Source: Bacteroidota bacterium
GTDB lineage: Bacteria; Bacteroidota; Bacteroidia; Chitinophagales; Chitinophagaceae
Direction of reading: 5' to 3'
NCBI GenBank assembly: GCA_023428755.1
Contig: JAEYWX010000033.1
Span: forward strand, 1 to 49,568
DNA: 49,568 nt
A program made the position numbers and the translations under genes. Below the pieces are notes generated by a model. That model did no database searches. It was given only the letters and a program-made list of their open reading frames with translations, and was not told the origin of the DNA. Below, piece after piece: positions 43,262 through 49,568 of the stretch (positions within the stretch are counted from its first letter, which is position 1; each line of letters begins with the position of its first letter).

Positions 43262-45724
43262 ATGTCGCACTATCGTATTGATCGTATTGCTGAAATTATA
43301 GAGGCTGTTTATTTACAACAGGCTGATGTTAGCTGCAATATTGAACATTTACTGATCGACAGCCGACGGGTGATCCATCCTCCTGCTGCTTTGTTCTTTG
43401 CGTTGCTTACCGGTCGCAGAGATGGGCATGATTTTATAAAAGAAGCCTACAACAAAGGCGTTCGCAATTTTATTGTACAGAAAAAAATAGCTGTTGAGCA
43501 ATACCCTGAAGCAACTGTTTTACTGGTTGCAGATACGTTAACAGCTTTACAGCAATTAGCTGCTTTTCATCGCCGACAATTTACTTTACCGGTGATCGGT
43601 ATCACGGGCAGTAACGGAAAAACCATTGTAAAAGAATGGTTGTACCAATTATTGTCTGATCATTATACGATCATCCGAAGCCCTAAGAGTTATAACTCAC
43701 AGGTAGGTGTTCCGTTAAGTGTATGGCAGTTACAACCACAGCATACATTGGCCATTTTTGAAGCAGGCATTTCGCAAAAAGGCGAAATGAAAAAACTACA
43801 ACAAATCATTCAACCCACACTGGGTATTTTAACCAATATCGGCGAAGCACATGCAGAAGGCTTTACAAATAAACAGAAAAAGCTGAATGAAAAATCAATT
43901 CTGTTTCAGCACGCATCGGCCGTTATTTGCTCGTCCGAAAAATTAAATGATCTTTCATTTACACATCAACAGATTATTAACTGGGGGACACAAAACAATA
44001 ACACACTTGTTATAAACAGTATTGCAAAAAAACTGAATGAAACAATTATTCATTTTACAAGTGGAACTGTAAACGACTCCATTACAATTCCTTTTACAGA
44101 TGGTGCTTCCATTGAAAATGCAATTACCTGTTTAACTGTATGCATATTCCTGCAGGTTCCAATTCAGGAGGTGAGCGAAAAATTCAAACAACTTCGTCCG
44201 GTTAGTTTACGGCTGGAATTGAAAAGCGGTTTACATAACACCACGCTCATCAACGACAGTTACAGTGCCGATCTCAGTTCGTTCATTATCGCATTAAATA
44301 TGTTGCAGCAGCAACGGCAACATCCAACACGTACCGTTATCCTGTCTGATTTTCAACTAACAGCCGACCAGGAACAAACGGTCTATACTTCAGTTGCAGC
44401 ACTTCTTCAAAGCCATGCAGTAAACCGTTTGATTACTGTTGGAGAAAGAACAAAACAACTCCTGCTTCCATTGATTACAGCATCTATTGAAACAATTTCA
44501 TTTTCATCAACAGCTGAATTGGTTCAACAGTTTGCATCACTCGATTTTCACAATGAAAGTATCCTTATCAAAGGAGCACGTGTATTTGAATTGGACCGTG
44601 TGGCACATTTGCTGGAACAAAAAACACATCAAACTGTTCTGGAAATTAATCTCAGTGCCATTGCCCGAAATATCAAAGCACATCAACGTTTACTTCGCCC
44701 GTCAACAAAAATAATGGCGATGGTAAAAGCTTTCTCGTACGGAAGTGGCAGCTATGAAATTGCCAACCTGCTGCAGTTTATGAAAGCCGATTATCTTGCT
44801 GTTGCGTTTACTGATGAAGGCGTTGAGTTACGCAAAGCCGGCATTACATTACCCATTATGGTAATGAATCCGGAACCTGCAACCTTTGATGCATTGGTTG
44901 AACATAATCTTGAACCCGAACTGTTTTCGTTTTCAATTCTTCATGCATTTGATCAATACCTTGAACAGGAAGGTATCAACAGTTATCCTGTTCACCTGAA
45001 AATTGATACCGGCATGCATCGTCTTGGTTTTATGATCGATGAGTTAACCGAACTCTGTCATCAGCTTACCACAAAAAACAGCTTTACCGTTCAATCTGTT
45101 TTCAGTCATTTAGCTGCAAGTGAAGATGCAACTGAAGACGACTTTACTTTACTGCAGGCAAAACGTTTTGATGAAGCCTGTGCGTTTATCAAAACACAAT
45201 TGAATTATTCGTTCATTCAACACCTGGATAATTCAAGCGGCACCATCCGTCATCCGCAACTTCAATATGATATGGTGCGGCTGGGCATTGGCATGTATGG
45301 CATCAGTCCGGCTGCCGGAAGTTTAAAATTAGAAGAAGCCTTGCTTTTAAAGACAACTATCGCACAAATAAAAACATTACAACCCGGCGAAACAGTTGGC
45401 TACAACAGAAAAGGAATTATTACCCGTCCTTCAAAAATAGCAACCGTACGTATTGGCTATGCAGATGGATATCCCCGCAACCTGAGTAACGGCATTGGTT
45501 ATATGCTGGTGAATGGACAGAAAGCTCCTGTTATCGGTACTGTTTGTATGGACATGACCATGCTGGATGTTACTGATATTCCAAACGTTCATGAAGGAGA
45601 TGAGGTGATTGTATTTGGACCATCCCTATCTGTTACTGATGTTGCCAAACAAAGTGGAACAATTGCTTACGAGTTGATGACGGGTATTAGTCAAAGGGTT
45701 CAACGATTGCACTTCGAAGAATAA
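43262..45724 (+). CDS. murF-alr: Bifunctional MurF (UDP-MurNAc-tripeptide:D-Ala-D-Ala ligase) / alanine racemase
   Basis: This 820-residue fusion supplies D-alanine and couples D-Ala-D-Ala to the peptidoglycan precursor. Residues 1-455 are a Mur ligase with the P-loop GITGSNGKT (113-121), IFEAGISQKGEMKKL, NIGEAHAEGF (192-201) and the later LINDSYSADLSSF. Residues about 458-820 are a PLP-dependent alanine racemase: the PLP lysine is Lys489 in AMVKAFSYGSG, the catalytic Tyr733 is in RIGYADGYPRN, and MYGISP and GTVCMDMTMLDVT follow. The fusion is characteristic of Bacteroidota. Both active sites look intact. Confidence 0.95.
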   Translation: MSHYRIDRIAEIIEAVYLQQADVSCNIEHLLIDSRRVIHPPAALFFALLTGRRDGHDFIKEAYNKGVRNFIVQKKIAVEQYPEATVLLVADTLTALQQLAAFHRRQFTLPVIGITGSNGKTIVKEWLYQLLSDHYTIIRSPKSYNSQVGVPLSVWQLQPQHTLAIFEAGISQKGEMKKLQQIIQPTLGILTNIGEAHAEGFTNKQKKLNEKSILFQHASAVICSSEKLNDLSFTHQQIINWGTQNNNTLVINSIAKKLNETIIHFTSGTVNDSITIPFTDGASIENAITCLTVCIFLQVPIQEVSEKFKQLRPVSLRLELKSGLHNTTLINDSYSADLSSFIIALNMLQQQRQHPTRTVILSDFQLTADQEQTVYTSVAALLQSHAVNRLITVGERTKQLLLPLITASIETISFSSTAELVQQFASLDFHNESILIKGARVFELDRVAHLLEQKTHQTVLEINLSAIARNIKAHQRLLRPSTKIMAMVKAFSYGSGSYEIANLLQFMKADYLAVAFTDEGVELRKAGITLPIMVMNPEPATFDALVEHNLEPELFSFSILHAFDQYLEQEGINSYPVHLKIDTGMHRLGFMIDELTELCHQLTTKNSFTVQSVFSHLAASEDATEDDFTLLQAKRFDEACAFIKTQLNYSFIQHLDNSSGTIRHPQLQYDMVRLGIGMYGISPAAGSLKLEEALLLKTTIAQIKTLQPGETVGYNRKGIITRPSKIATVRIGYADGYPRNLSNGIGYMLVNGQKAPVIGTVCMDMTMLDVTDIPNVHEGDEVIVFGPSLSVTDVAKQSGTIAYELMTGISQRVQRLHFEE

Positions 45725-45725
45725 G

Positions 45726-46181
45726 GCTACTTGCTTCACGCTGCTTGCTGCTCGTAATTTCTAACTTTAAAATAAAACACTCACATGAAAAATTTTAAAG
45801 TACTCCGCATCTGGCAAAAAGGAATGGACATTGCCGTGAACTCTTTTCAACTGACAAACGAATTTCCAACTACTGAAAAATTCGGCATCACATCACAAAT
45901 TAACAGAGCCGGCGTATCAATCCCGGCCAATATCGCCGAAGGAAGCAGCCGAACAAGTGAAAAAGATTATGCCAGATTTATAGAGATTTCATTGGGCTCG
46001 TCTTATGAGTTAGAAACTCATTTATTAATCGCACAACGATTAAATTTCGGAAAAGAAGAAAAACTTGTTGAATTATTAGGCGAGATCAATAACGAACAAA
46101 AAATGCTCCTCGGTTTCCTGAATAAGCTTTTAAGATAAACGGTTAGGCTTTGCGAGTAGCAAGCAGCGAACAGCGTACAGC
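45726..46181. repeat. Inverted repeat flanking a four-helix-bundle ORF
   Basis: The left arm 45739-45754 and the right arm 46153-46168 are inverted copies matching at 15 of 16 bases. Extending outward gives a 29-base imperfect pair at 45726-45754 and 46153-46181. The arms enclose one ORF with its own leader, as in a small mobile or repeat-associated element. Confidence 0.6.
45785..46138 (+). CDS. Four-helix-bundle protein (23S rRNA intervening-sequence protein family)
   Basis: This is a 117-residue all-helical protein of the 23S_rRNA_IVP/bAvd-like family. The family signature is visible: KVLRIWQKGMDIAVNSFQLTN, then FGITSQINRAGVSIPANIAEGSSRTSEKDYARFIEISLGSSYELETHLLIA. Members occur inside 23S rRNA insertions, as accessory proteins of diversity-generating retroelements and as lone ORFs. 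No reverse transcriptase or rRNA is present here. It lies between murF/alr and lspA inside inverted repeats, so it may be a hitchhiking element. Its function is unknown. Confidence 0.92.
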   Translation: MKNFKVLRIWQKGMDIAVNSFQLTNEFPTTEKFGITSQINRAGVSIPANIAEGSSRTSEKDYARFIEISLGSSYELETHLLIAQRLNFGKEEKLVELLGEINNEQKMLLGFLNKLLR

Positions 46182-46197
46182 TTCACCTGCTTTCCTC

Positions 46198-46205
46198 TAT
46201 CTTTG
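46198..46205 (+). promoter_or_regulatory. Candidate -7 box for lspA
   Basis: TATCTTTG matches TAnnTTTG exactly, 19 bases before the GTG start at 46225. No good -33 element is visible. It supports the GTG rather than the in-frame TTG at 46150. Confidence 0.4.
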
Positions 46206-46224
46206 CTCACTAAAATTCGTTTTC

Positions 46225-46929
46225 GTGAAACTTCGCTACGTCATATTCATCATTCTCATCATTTTGTTTGCCGATCAGGGTTTAAAGATCTGGATCAAAA
46301 CCACCATGCTGTACCAGGATGAAAAGTATATTCTGGGCAATTGGTTCCGCCTCTACTTTATTGAAAATGCAGGGATGGCGTATGGCTGGAAACTGGGCAA
46401 CAGCGAATGGGCGAAAATGGCACTTACTTTATTCCGCTTAGCAGCCGTTCTTTTCGGCAGCTGGTACCTGGTAAAAATTGTAAAAGAAAAATACCACAAA
46501 GGATTTATTATTTGTGCCGCATTGATCTACGCCGGCGCATTGGGGAATCTTATCGATAGTTTGTTTTATGGAATGATCTTCGACAAAGGCATGATCTATA
46601 ATGCTGCCACCGATACATATTTTGGATACGATGGTTTAGCAAAGGCAACCGGTAAAGGTTATTCATCTTTCTTGCACGGCCATGTAGTGGATATGTTGTA
46701 CTTCCCCATTATTGAAAATAAAATGATGCCATCGTGGGTACCGATCTGGGGTGGTAAACCATTTACTTTTTTCCAGGCCATTTTTAATATAGCTGATGCT
46801 GCTATCTCAACCGGTGTGATTACCATCCTGGTTTTCCAAAAACGTTTCTTTAAACACAAACAGGAAAAAGAAACCAATACTACTGTTGAAACAAATACAG
46901 AAGTGAGTGATGATGCACAGGTGATGTAA
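46225..46929 (+). CDS. lspA: Lipoprotein signal peptidase II
   Basis: This 234-residue inner-membrane aspartyl protease cleaves prolipoproteins before the lipidated Cys, such as those of the SusD and TlpA-like proteins here. It has four membrane helices. Motifs are FADQGLKIWIK, ENAGMAYGWKLG, the first catalytic Asp in GNLIDSLFYG and the second in FNIADAAISTGVI. It is longer than the E. coli enzyme (164) because of a loop of about 45 residues (KGMIYNAATDTYFGYDGLAK) and a charged Thr-rich tail. I chose GTG 46225 because the upstream extension to 46150 is translated repeat DNA. It converges with the next gene, with 5 bases between the stops. Confidence 0.94.
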   Translation: MKLRYVIFIILIILFADQGLKIWIKTTMLYQDEKYILGNWFRLYFIENAGMAYGWKLGNSEWAKMALTLFRLAAVLFGSWYLVKIVKEKYHKGFIICAALIYAGALGNLIDSLFYGMIFDKGMIYNAATDTYFGYDGLAKATGKGYSSFLHGHVVDMLYFPIIENKMMPSWVPIWGGKPFTFFQAIFNIADAAISTGVITILVFQKRFFKHKQEKETNTTVETNTEVSDDAQVM

Positions 46930-46934
46930 TGCTT

Positions 46935-49286
46935 CTACTGTTCTTTTTTCACTTGTTTTGTTAGTACAGCAAGGCTTGTATGCAACCGCAGGATGTAGAT
47001 TCCGTTTTTCATATTTGGCAAATTGCTCAGCTGTATTCGATTAATGCCGGCTGAAACCAATTCATTTTTGGAATACAGTACCTTACCTGTAACATCTACT
47101 AACTGGATGGTTACAGTTTCTTTATTTGGCGACTGCAAATCAAACCTAAGCTGTGCGGCAAAAGGATTCACCAACGAACTGATTAAAAATTCTTCTTTCC
47201 CTTTTTCCATCAACAGAAGCGTTGCACTTATTTTTTCTGTACCAGCAGCGGGTATCATACGGATACGATAATAATTTTTACCAGCTGCCGGATCAGGGTC
47301 TGTAAAACGATAGGTTTGCCATGTTCCTGCCGTTCCGTCTACATTACCAATTGCTGTAAAGTTTCTGCCATCCGTACTTCGTTCAATTGTAAAACTGAAA
47401 TTTCCTTTTTCTGCAAAAGCATTCCATTGCAGTTGTGCTTTTTGCTGCAAATACAGAACCTGTTCATTCTTTATCTGCATATTCAAAATATCACAGGAGG
47501 TGTTTACATCAATTGTAATAATATCAACTGCATTGTACACTGCACAATCGCCTGAGGTAAGATTATCGCTTGTAGTTGCAACACGTATCCTGTATTTATA
47601 TCCATCGTAAGCAGGTGATGAAATAAAGGAAGGTAAGAAAGCCGTATCACGATATTCACCACTAAAGTTTGTAAAGCTGAAGTTTTGCATACCGGGTAGT
47701 TCAGGTGCTGCGGTCCAGTTGCTACCACCATCTGTACTACGTTCCCATACATAATAGGAATAGTTATCAAAAAAAGTAGAGACAGCAACCGAAATATCAA
47801 TTTGATTATTCAAACAATAGGTAGGTGTATTGGTTGGGCGCATAGCTAAAGCAGGTAAACAGGTGGCAAAAGCAATATCGTCCATTGCCCAATCGTTCCC
47901 GCCACCACCCGGCGCATTGTTTTTGATTGAAATCGTAAGCGATGTTTGTCCGGGTGCAGTTTTAAAAACAAATCCTTTCTTTACCCATTCACCCCAGGGA
48001 GCTGCGTAATCGATATTCCCTGTTGTGTAGTAATCCACTCCATTGATCTGAAACGTAAGATTCGGCTTTACTCCCGATGAATCACCCGGAGCTGTTGGAA
48101 TATAACTGGGATCTACACTGGTACCTGATGCGCCATTCCCAAGACTGTCGCTTCCACAACGCTTACATACATTTCTGAACCAGGCCGAAAACTCATAGAA
48201 TGTTTCTTCACACAAACCGGAAATTGTTTGATTGTTGGCAACACTTAATTGCAATGCTGAGTTTACAACCAACATGTACCCGCCTGTTGCACCTGAAGCA
48301 GCAGGAGGATTTCCCGCCACCGGATCGGTTGCACCGGTATGGTCGCCAATAATATCCCAAACTCCAAATACCCGATTTCCTGAAGTAGTATTCGGCCTTG
48401 CTACAAGTGGATCAATAAGCTGATTGGGGCTCAGATTTTTAATTACACTATAGCTGCCATCGCCGGGAAAACTGGCAGTGATGTTTCCAAATGCATACCC
48501 CGGCACCGCTGCACCGGGATTCGGACCGTTTTGATTGGTGCCTGAACCAAAATCACCATTCCCCGCAGAAATATTATTTGAACCGGTAGCATTGCTGCAC
48601 AACCCGTAGTTGGGATAAACAATAAACGATAAGTTGTTGGGCACGGCAGTTAATTGATCGGATCCAACACCTGCACCAATCACTCTTCGATATCGTACAT
48701 TTCCCGAGCCGTAGGAAATGATTGTGTTATATGGTGTGGAGATATCAACCGTTACACGATAAGCAACTATCAGCAACATACCGTTACCAAACGATCCTCC
48801 ACCTGCACGTGGGCGATGGTTACTGCGGTTAAAATACCCACCTCCTCCGGTTGTATCAACTGAAGTGCTGCTTACATTTCCAACTGCGAAAGAATACCCA
48901 TTTCTTGCCGTATCACGACCCAGATTAAAGCGTATGGTTTTATTGGAATTGTTGTACATCGCCTGGTCATCACCGGCAGCATCCGTATAAGCCTTGTACA
49001 GCTTTCCTTCGTTGGTAAGAAGTTTCAATGATCCGGTTACGTAGGTAAGATTCGCAGGAATTGTATCGTTGTAACGTGTACGATAAATGTAACTGCTGCT
49101 GCCGCTATAAACAAAAAAAGATAACCTGATTTCGAGTTCATCGCCGGGCACTACGGTACCTCCACCCGGCCTTGTAATATTGACAAAGCTTTTGCCCACC
49201 AATACGTTTGCCTGCGCCAATACATCGCCACCTGCCATGCAGCAAAACAGAAATACACAAATATTGAAGAGGCGGGTACGCTTCAT
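46935..49286 (-). CDS. T9SS type A cargo protein with a jelly-roll-like domain
   Basis: This 783-residue secreted protein starts at ATG 49286 with signal peptide MKRTRLFNICVFLFCCMAGG, cut near VLAQ. The N-terminal half is a DUF11-like/surface beta region (YRTRYNDTIPANLTYVTGSL). The middle contains a jelly-roll module with ETFYEFSAWFRNVCKRCGSD and GNDWAMDDIAFATC, like MAM or carbohydrate-binding folds. A fibronectin-like segment and a T9SS sorting domain follow (LVNPFAAQLRFDLQSPNKET, then GIYILRLHTSLAVLTKQVKK). The frame extends to 49382 but the promoter lies within that stretch. The ligand is unknown. Confidence 0.9.
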   Translation of the reverse strand: MKRTRLFNICVFLFCCMAGGDVLAQANVLVGKSFVNITRPGGGTVVPGDELEIRLSFFVYSGSSSYIYRTRYNDTIPANLTYVTGSLKLLTNEGKLYKAYTDAAGDDQAMYNNSNKTIRFNLGRDTARNGYSFAVGNVSSTSVDTTGGGGYFNRSNHRPRAGGGSFGNGMLLIVAYRVTVDISTPYNTIISYGSGNVRYRRVIGAGVGSDQLTAVPNNLSFIVYPNYGLCSNATGSNNISAGNGDFGSGTNQNGPNPGAAVPGYAFGNITASFPGDGSYSVIKNLSPNQLIDPLVARPNTTSGNRVFGVWDIIGDHTGATDPVAGNPPAASGATGGYMLVVNSALQLSVANNQTISGLCEETFYEFSAWFRNVCKRCGSDSLGNGASGTSVDPSYIPTAPGDSSGVKPNLTFQINGVDYYTTGNIDYAAPWGEWVKKGFVFKTAPGQTSLTISIKNNAPGGGGNDWAMDDIAFATCLPALAMRPTNTPTYCLNNQIDISVAVSTFFDNYSYYVWERSTDGGSNWTAAPELPGMQNFSFTNFSGEYRDTAFLPSFISSPAYDGYKYRIRVATTSDNLTSGDCAVYNAVDIITIDVNTSCDILNMQIKNEQVLYLQQKAQLQWNAFAEKGNFSFTIERSTDGRNFTAIGNVDGTAGTWQTYRFTDPDPAAGKNYYRIRMIPAAGTEKISATLLLMEKGKEEFLISSLVNPFAAQLRFDLQSPNKETVTIQLVDVTGKVLYSKNELVSAGINRIQLSNLPNMKNGIYILRLHTSLAVLTKQVKKEQ

Positions 49287-49342
49287 GGATCGGATAATGG
49301 GATAATGAAAGCCAGCCAGAGTTACCCGACCGGGCCAAGTAT

Positions 49343-49373
49343 CAAAGCTAATCCCATTTGAGAACGAACCGAA
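49343..49373 (-). promoter_or_regulatory. Promoter of the 46935-49286 T9SS gene
   Basis: On the minus strand TTCG (49370-49373) is followed after 19 bases by TAGCTTTG (49343-49350), an exact -7 match. The start codon is 56 bases downstream. Confidence 0.5.
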
Positions 49374-49438
49374 AGAACCCACTACCTATTTTGCCGGTCT
49401 AAATAAATACTTCTACGTATAACTACATGATATTACTA

Positions 49439-49472
49439 AGAAAAACCCCGACAGTTTTTACTGCGGGGTTTT
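49439..49472 (-). terminator. Terminator of the right-edge gene
   Basis: A 9-bp stem (49464-49472 with 49442-49450) is extended by a CAGT/ACTG inner stem. On the minus strand it ends in a T-rich run, 26 bases after the stop of the partial gene. Confidence 0.8.
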
Positions 49473-49497
49473 ACATACATTCAATTGGTCCGTAAGA

Positions 49498-49568
49498 TTA
49501 TTGTTTTTGAATTGTTTTGTTGATGGCGCCTGCTTCAGATTTTACACGCAGCATATAGATCCCTTTTT
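49498..49568 (-). CDS. C-terminal end of another T9SS cargo protein (partial)
   Basis: The last 22 codons of a minus-strand gene run off the right edge: KGIYMLRVKSEAGAINKTIQ plus KQ and a TAA at 49498-49500. The G-[IM]-Y-x-[LV]-R-V pattern followed by a basic tail is the end of a type A T9SS sorting domain, like those of the two complete proteins here. The rest lies outside the window. Confidence 0.75.
   Translation of the reverse strand, partial: KGIYMLRVKSEAGAINKTIQKQ

Noticed and set aside
45785..46138. Diversity-generating retroelement around the four-helix-bundle ORF
   Set aside because: No reverse transcriptase and no template/variable repeat pair was found near it; only the bAvd-like family resemblance remains.
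46150..46224. Longer lspA reading from TTG 46150
   Set aside because: The extra 25 residues are a translation of the inverted-repeat arm and of the -7 box at 46198-46205; GTG 46225 fits the family N-terminus.
49287..49382. Longer start for the right-hand T9SS protein
   Set aside because: The extension hides the signal peptide and contains the promoter elements at 49343-49373.
1..49568. CRISPR arrays, IS elements, phage genes, rRNA
   Set aside because: No regularly spaced repeat arrays, transposase or integrase motifs, phage structural genes or rRNA segments were seen on either strand.

Overview
The window is a chromosomal segment of a Bacteroidota bacterium, most likely family Chitinophagaceae. 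The evidence is a SusC/SusD pair, two intact type IX secretion (T9SS) cargo proteins plus the tail of a third, the gliding ABC genes gldF and gldG, a MurF-alanine racemase fusion, and many -7 boxes of the Bacteroidota form TAnnTTTG. No phage, integrase, transposase, CRISPR array, rRNA or tRNA gene was found. Family placement is inference; the phylum is secure.

Layout. 1-5070: left-edge terminator, then an orphan SusC/SusD outer-membrane uptake pair and a bidirectional terminator. 5092-11819 (minus): TlpA-like lipoprotein, gatB, a two-PDZ exported protein, alaS. 11931-14042 (plus): M23 endopeptidase, MerR regulator, thioredoxin-like protein. 14097-21061 (minus): GNAT, MscS channel, beta-propeller-like protein, lpxH, gamma-glutamylcyclotransferase, LUD protein, ftsH, rsfS. 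21162-24956 (plus): birA, isocitrate dehydrogenase, a decayed minus-strand gene, a membrane acyltransferase. 24966-27703 (minus): bcp peroxiredoxin, M23 protein, small membrane protein. 27946-29592 (plus): N-terminal half of carB only. 29718-39428 (minus): a T9SS sorting-domain ghost, a three-gene glycan cluster (GT9, giant membrane protein, methyltransferase) and an intact T9SS protein whose tail matches the ghost. 39691-46929 (plus): gldF-gldG-terC-murF/alr, a four-helix-bundle ORF inside an inverted repeat, lspA. 46935-49568 (minus): T9SS protein and the tail of another.

Much of the window is housekeeping: translation (gatB, alaS, rsfS), envelope building (lpxH, murF/alr, lspA), protein quality control (ftsH), TCA and pyrimidine/arginine metabolism (icd, carB). 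Around it lie envelope and secretion functions typical of the phylum.

The observations most worth following are: (i) the glycan cluster is bracketed by two same-direction copies of one T9SS C-terminal domain, the left one dead; (ii) carB stops cleanly at the boundary between its two synthetase halves and is followed by a terminator; (iii) the isocitrate dehydrogenase carries the Asp-Ile pair typical of NAD use; (iv) several genes have a -7 box 3-7 bases before the ATG, implying leaderless mRNAs; (v) the MerR gene has no AUG, GUG or UUG start at its apparent N-terminus; (vi) a four-helix-bundle ORF sits inside an imperfect inverted repeat. I did not find a clear new multi-gene defence or biosynthetic system.
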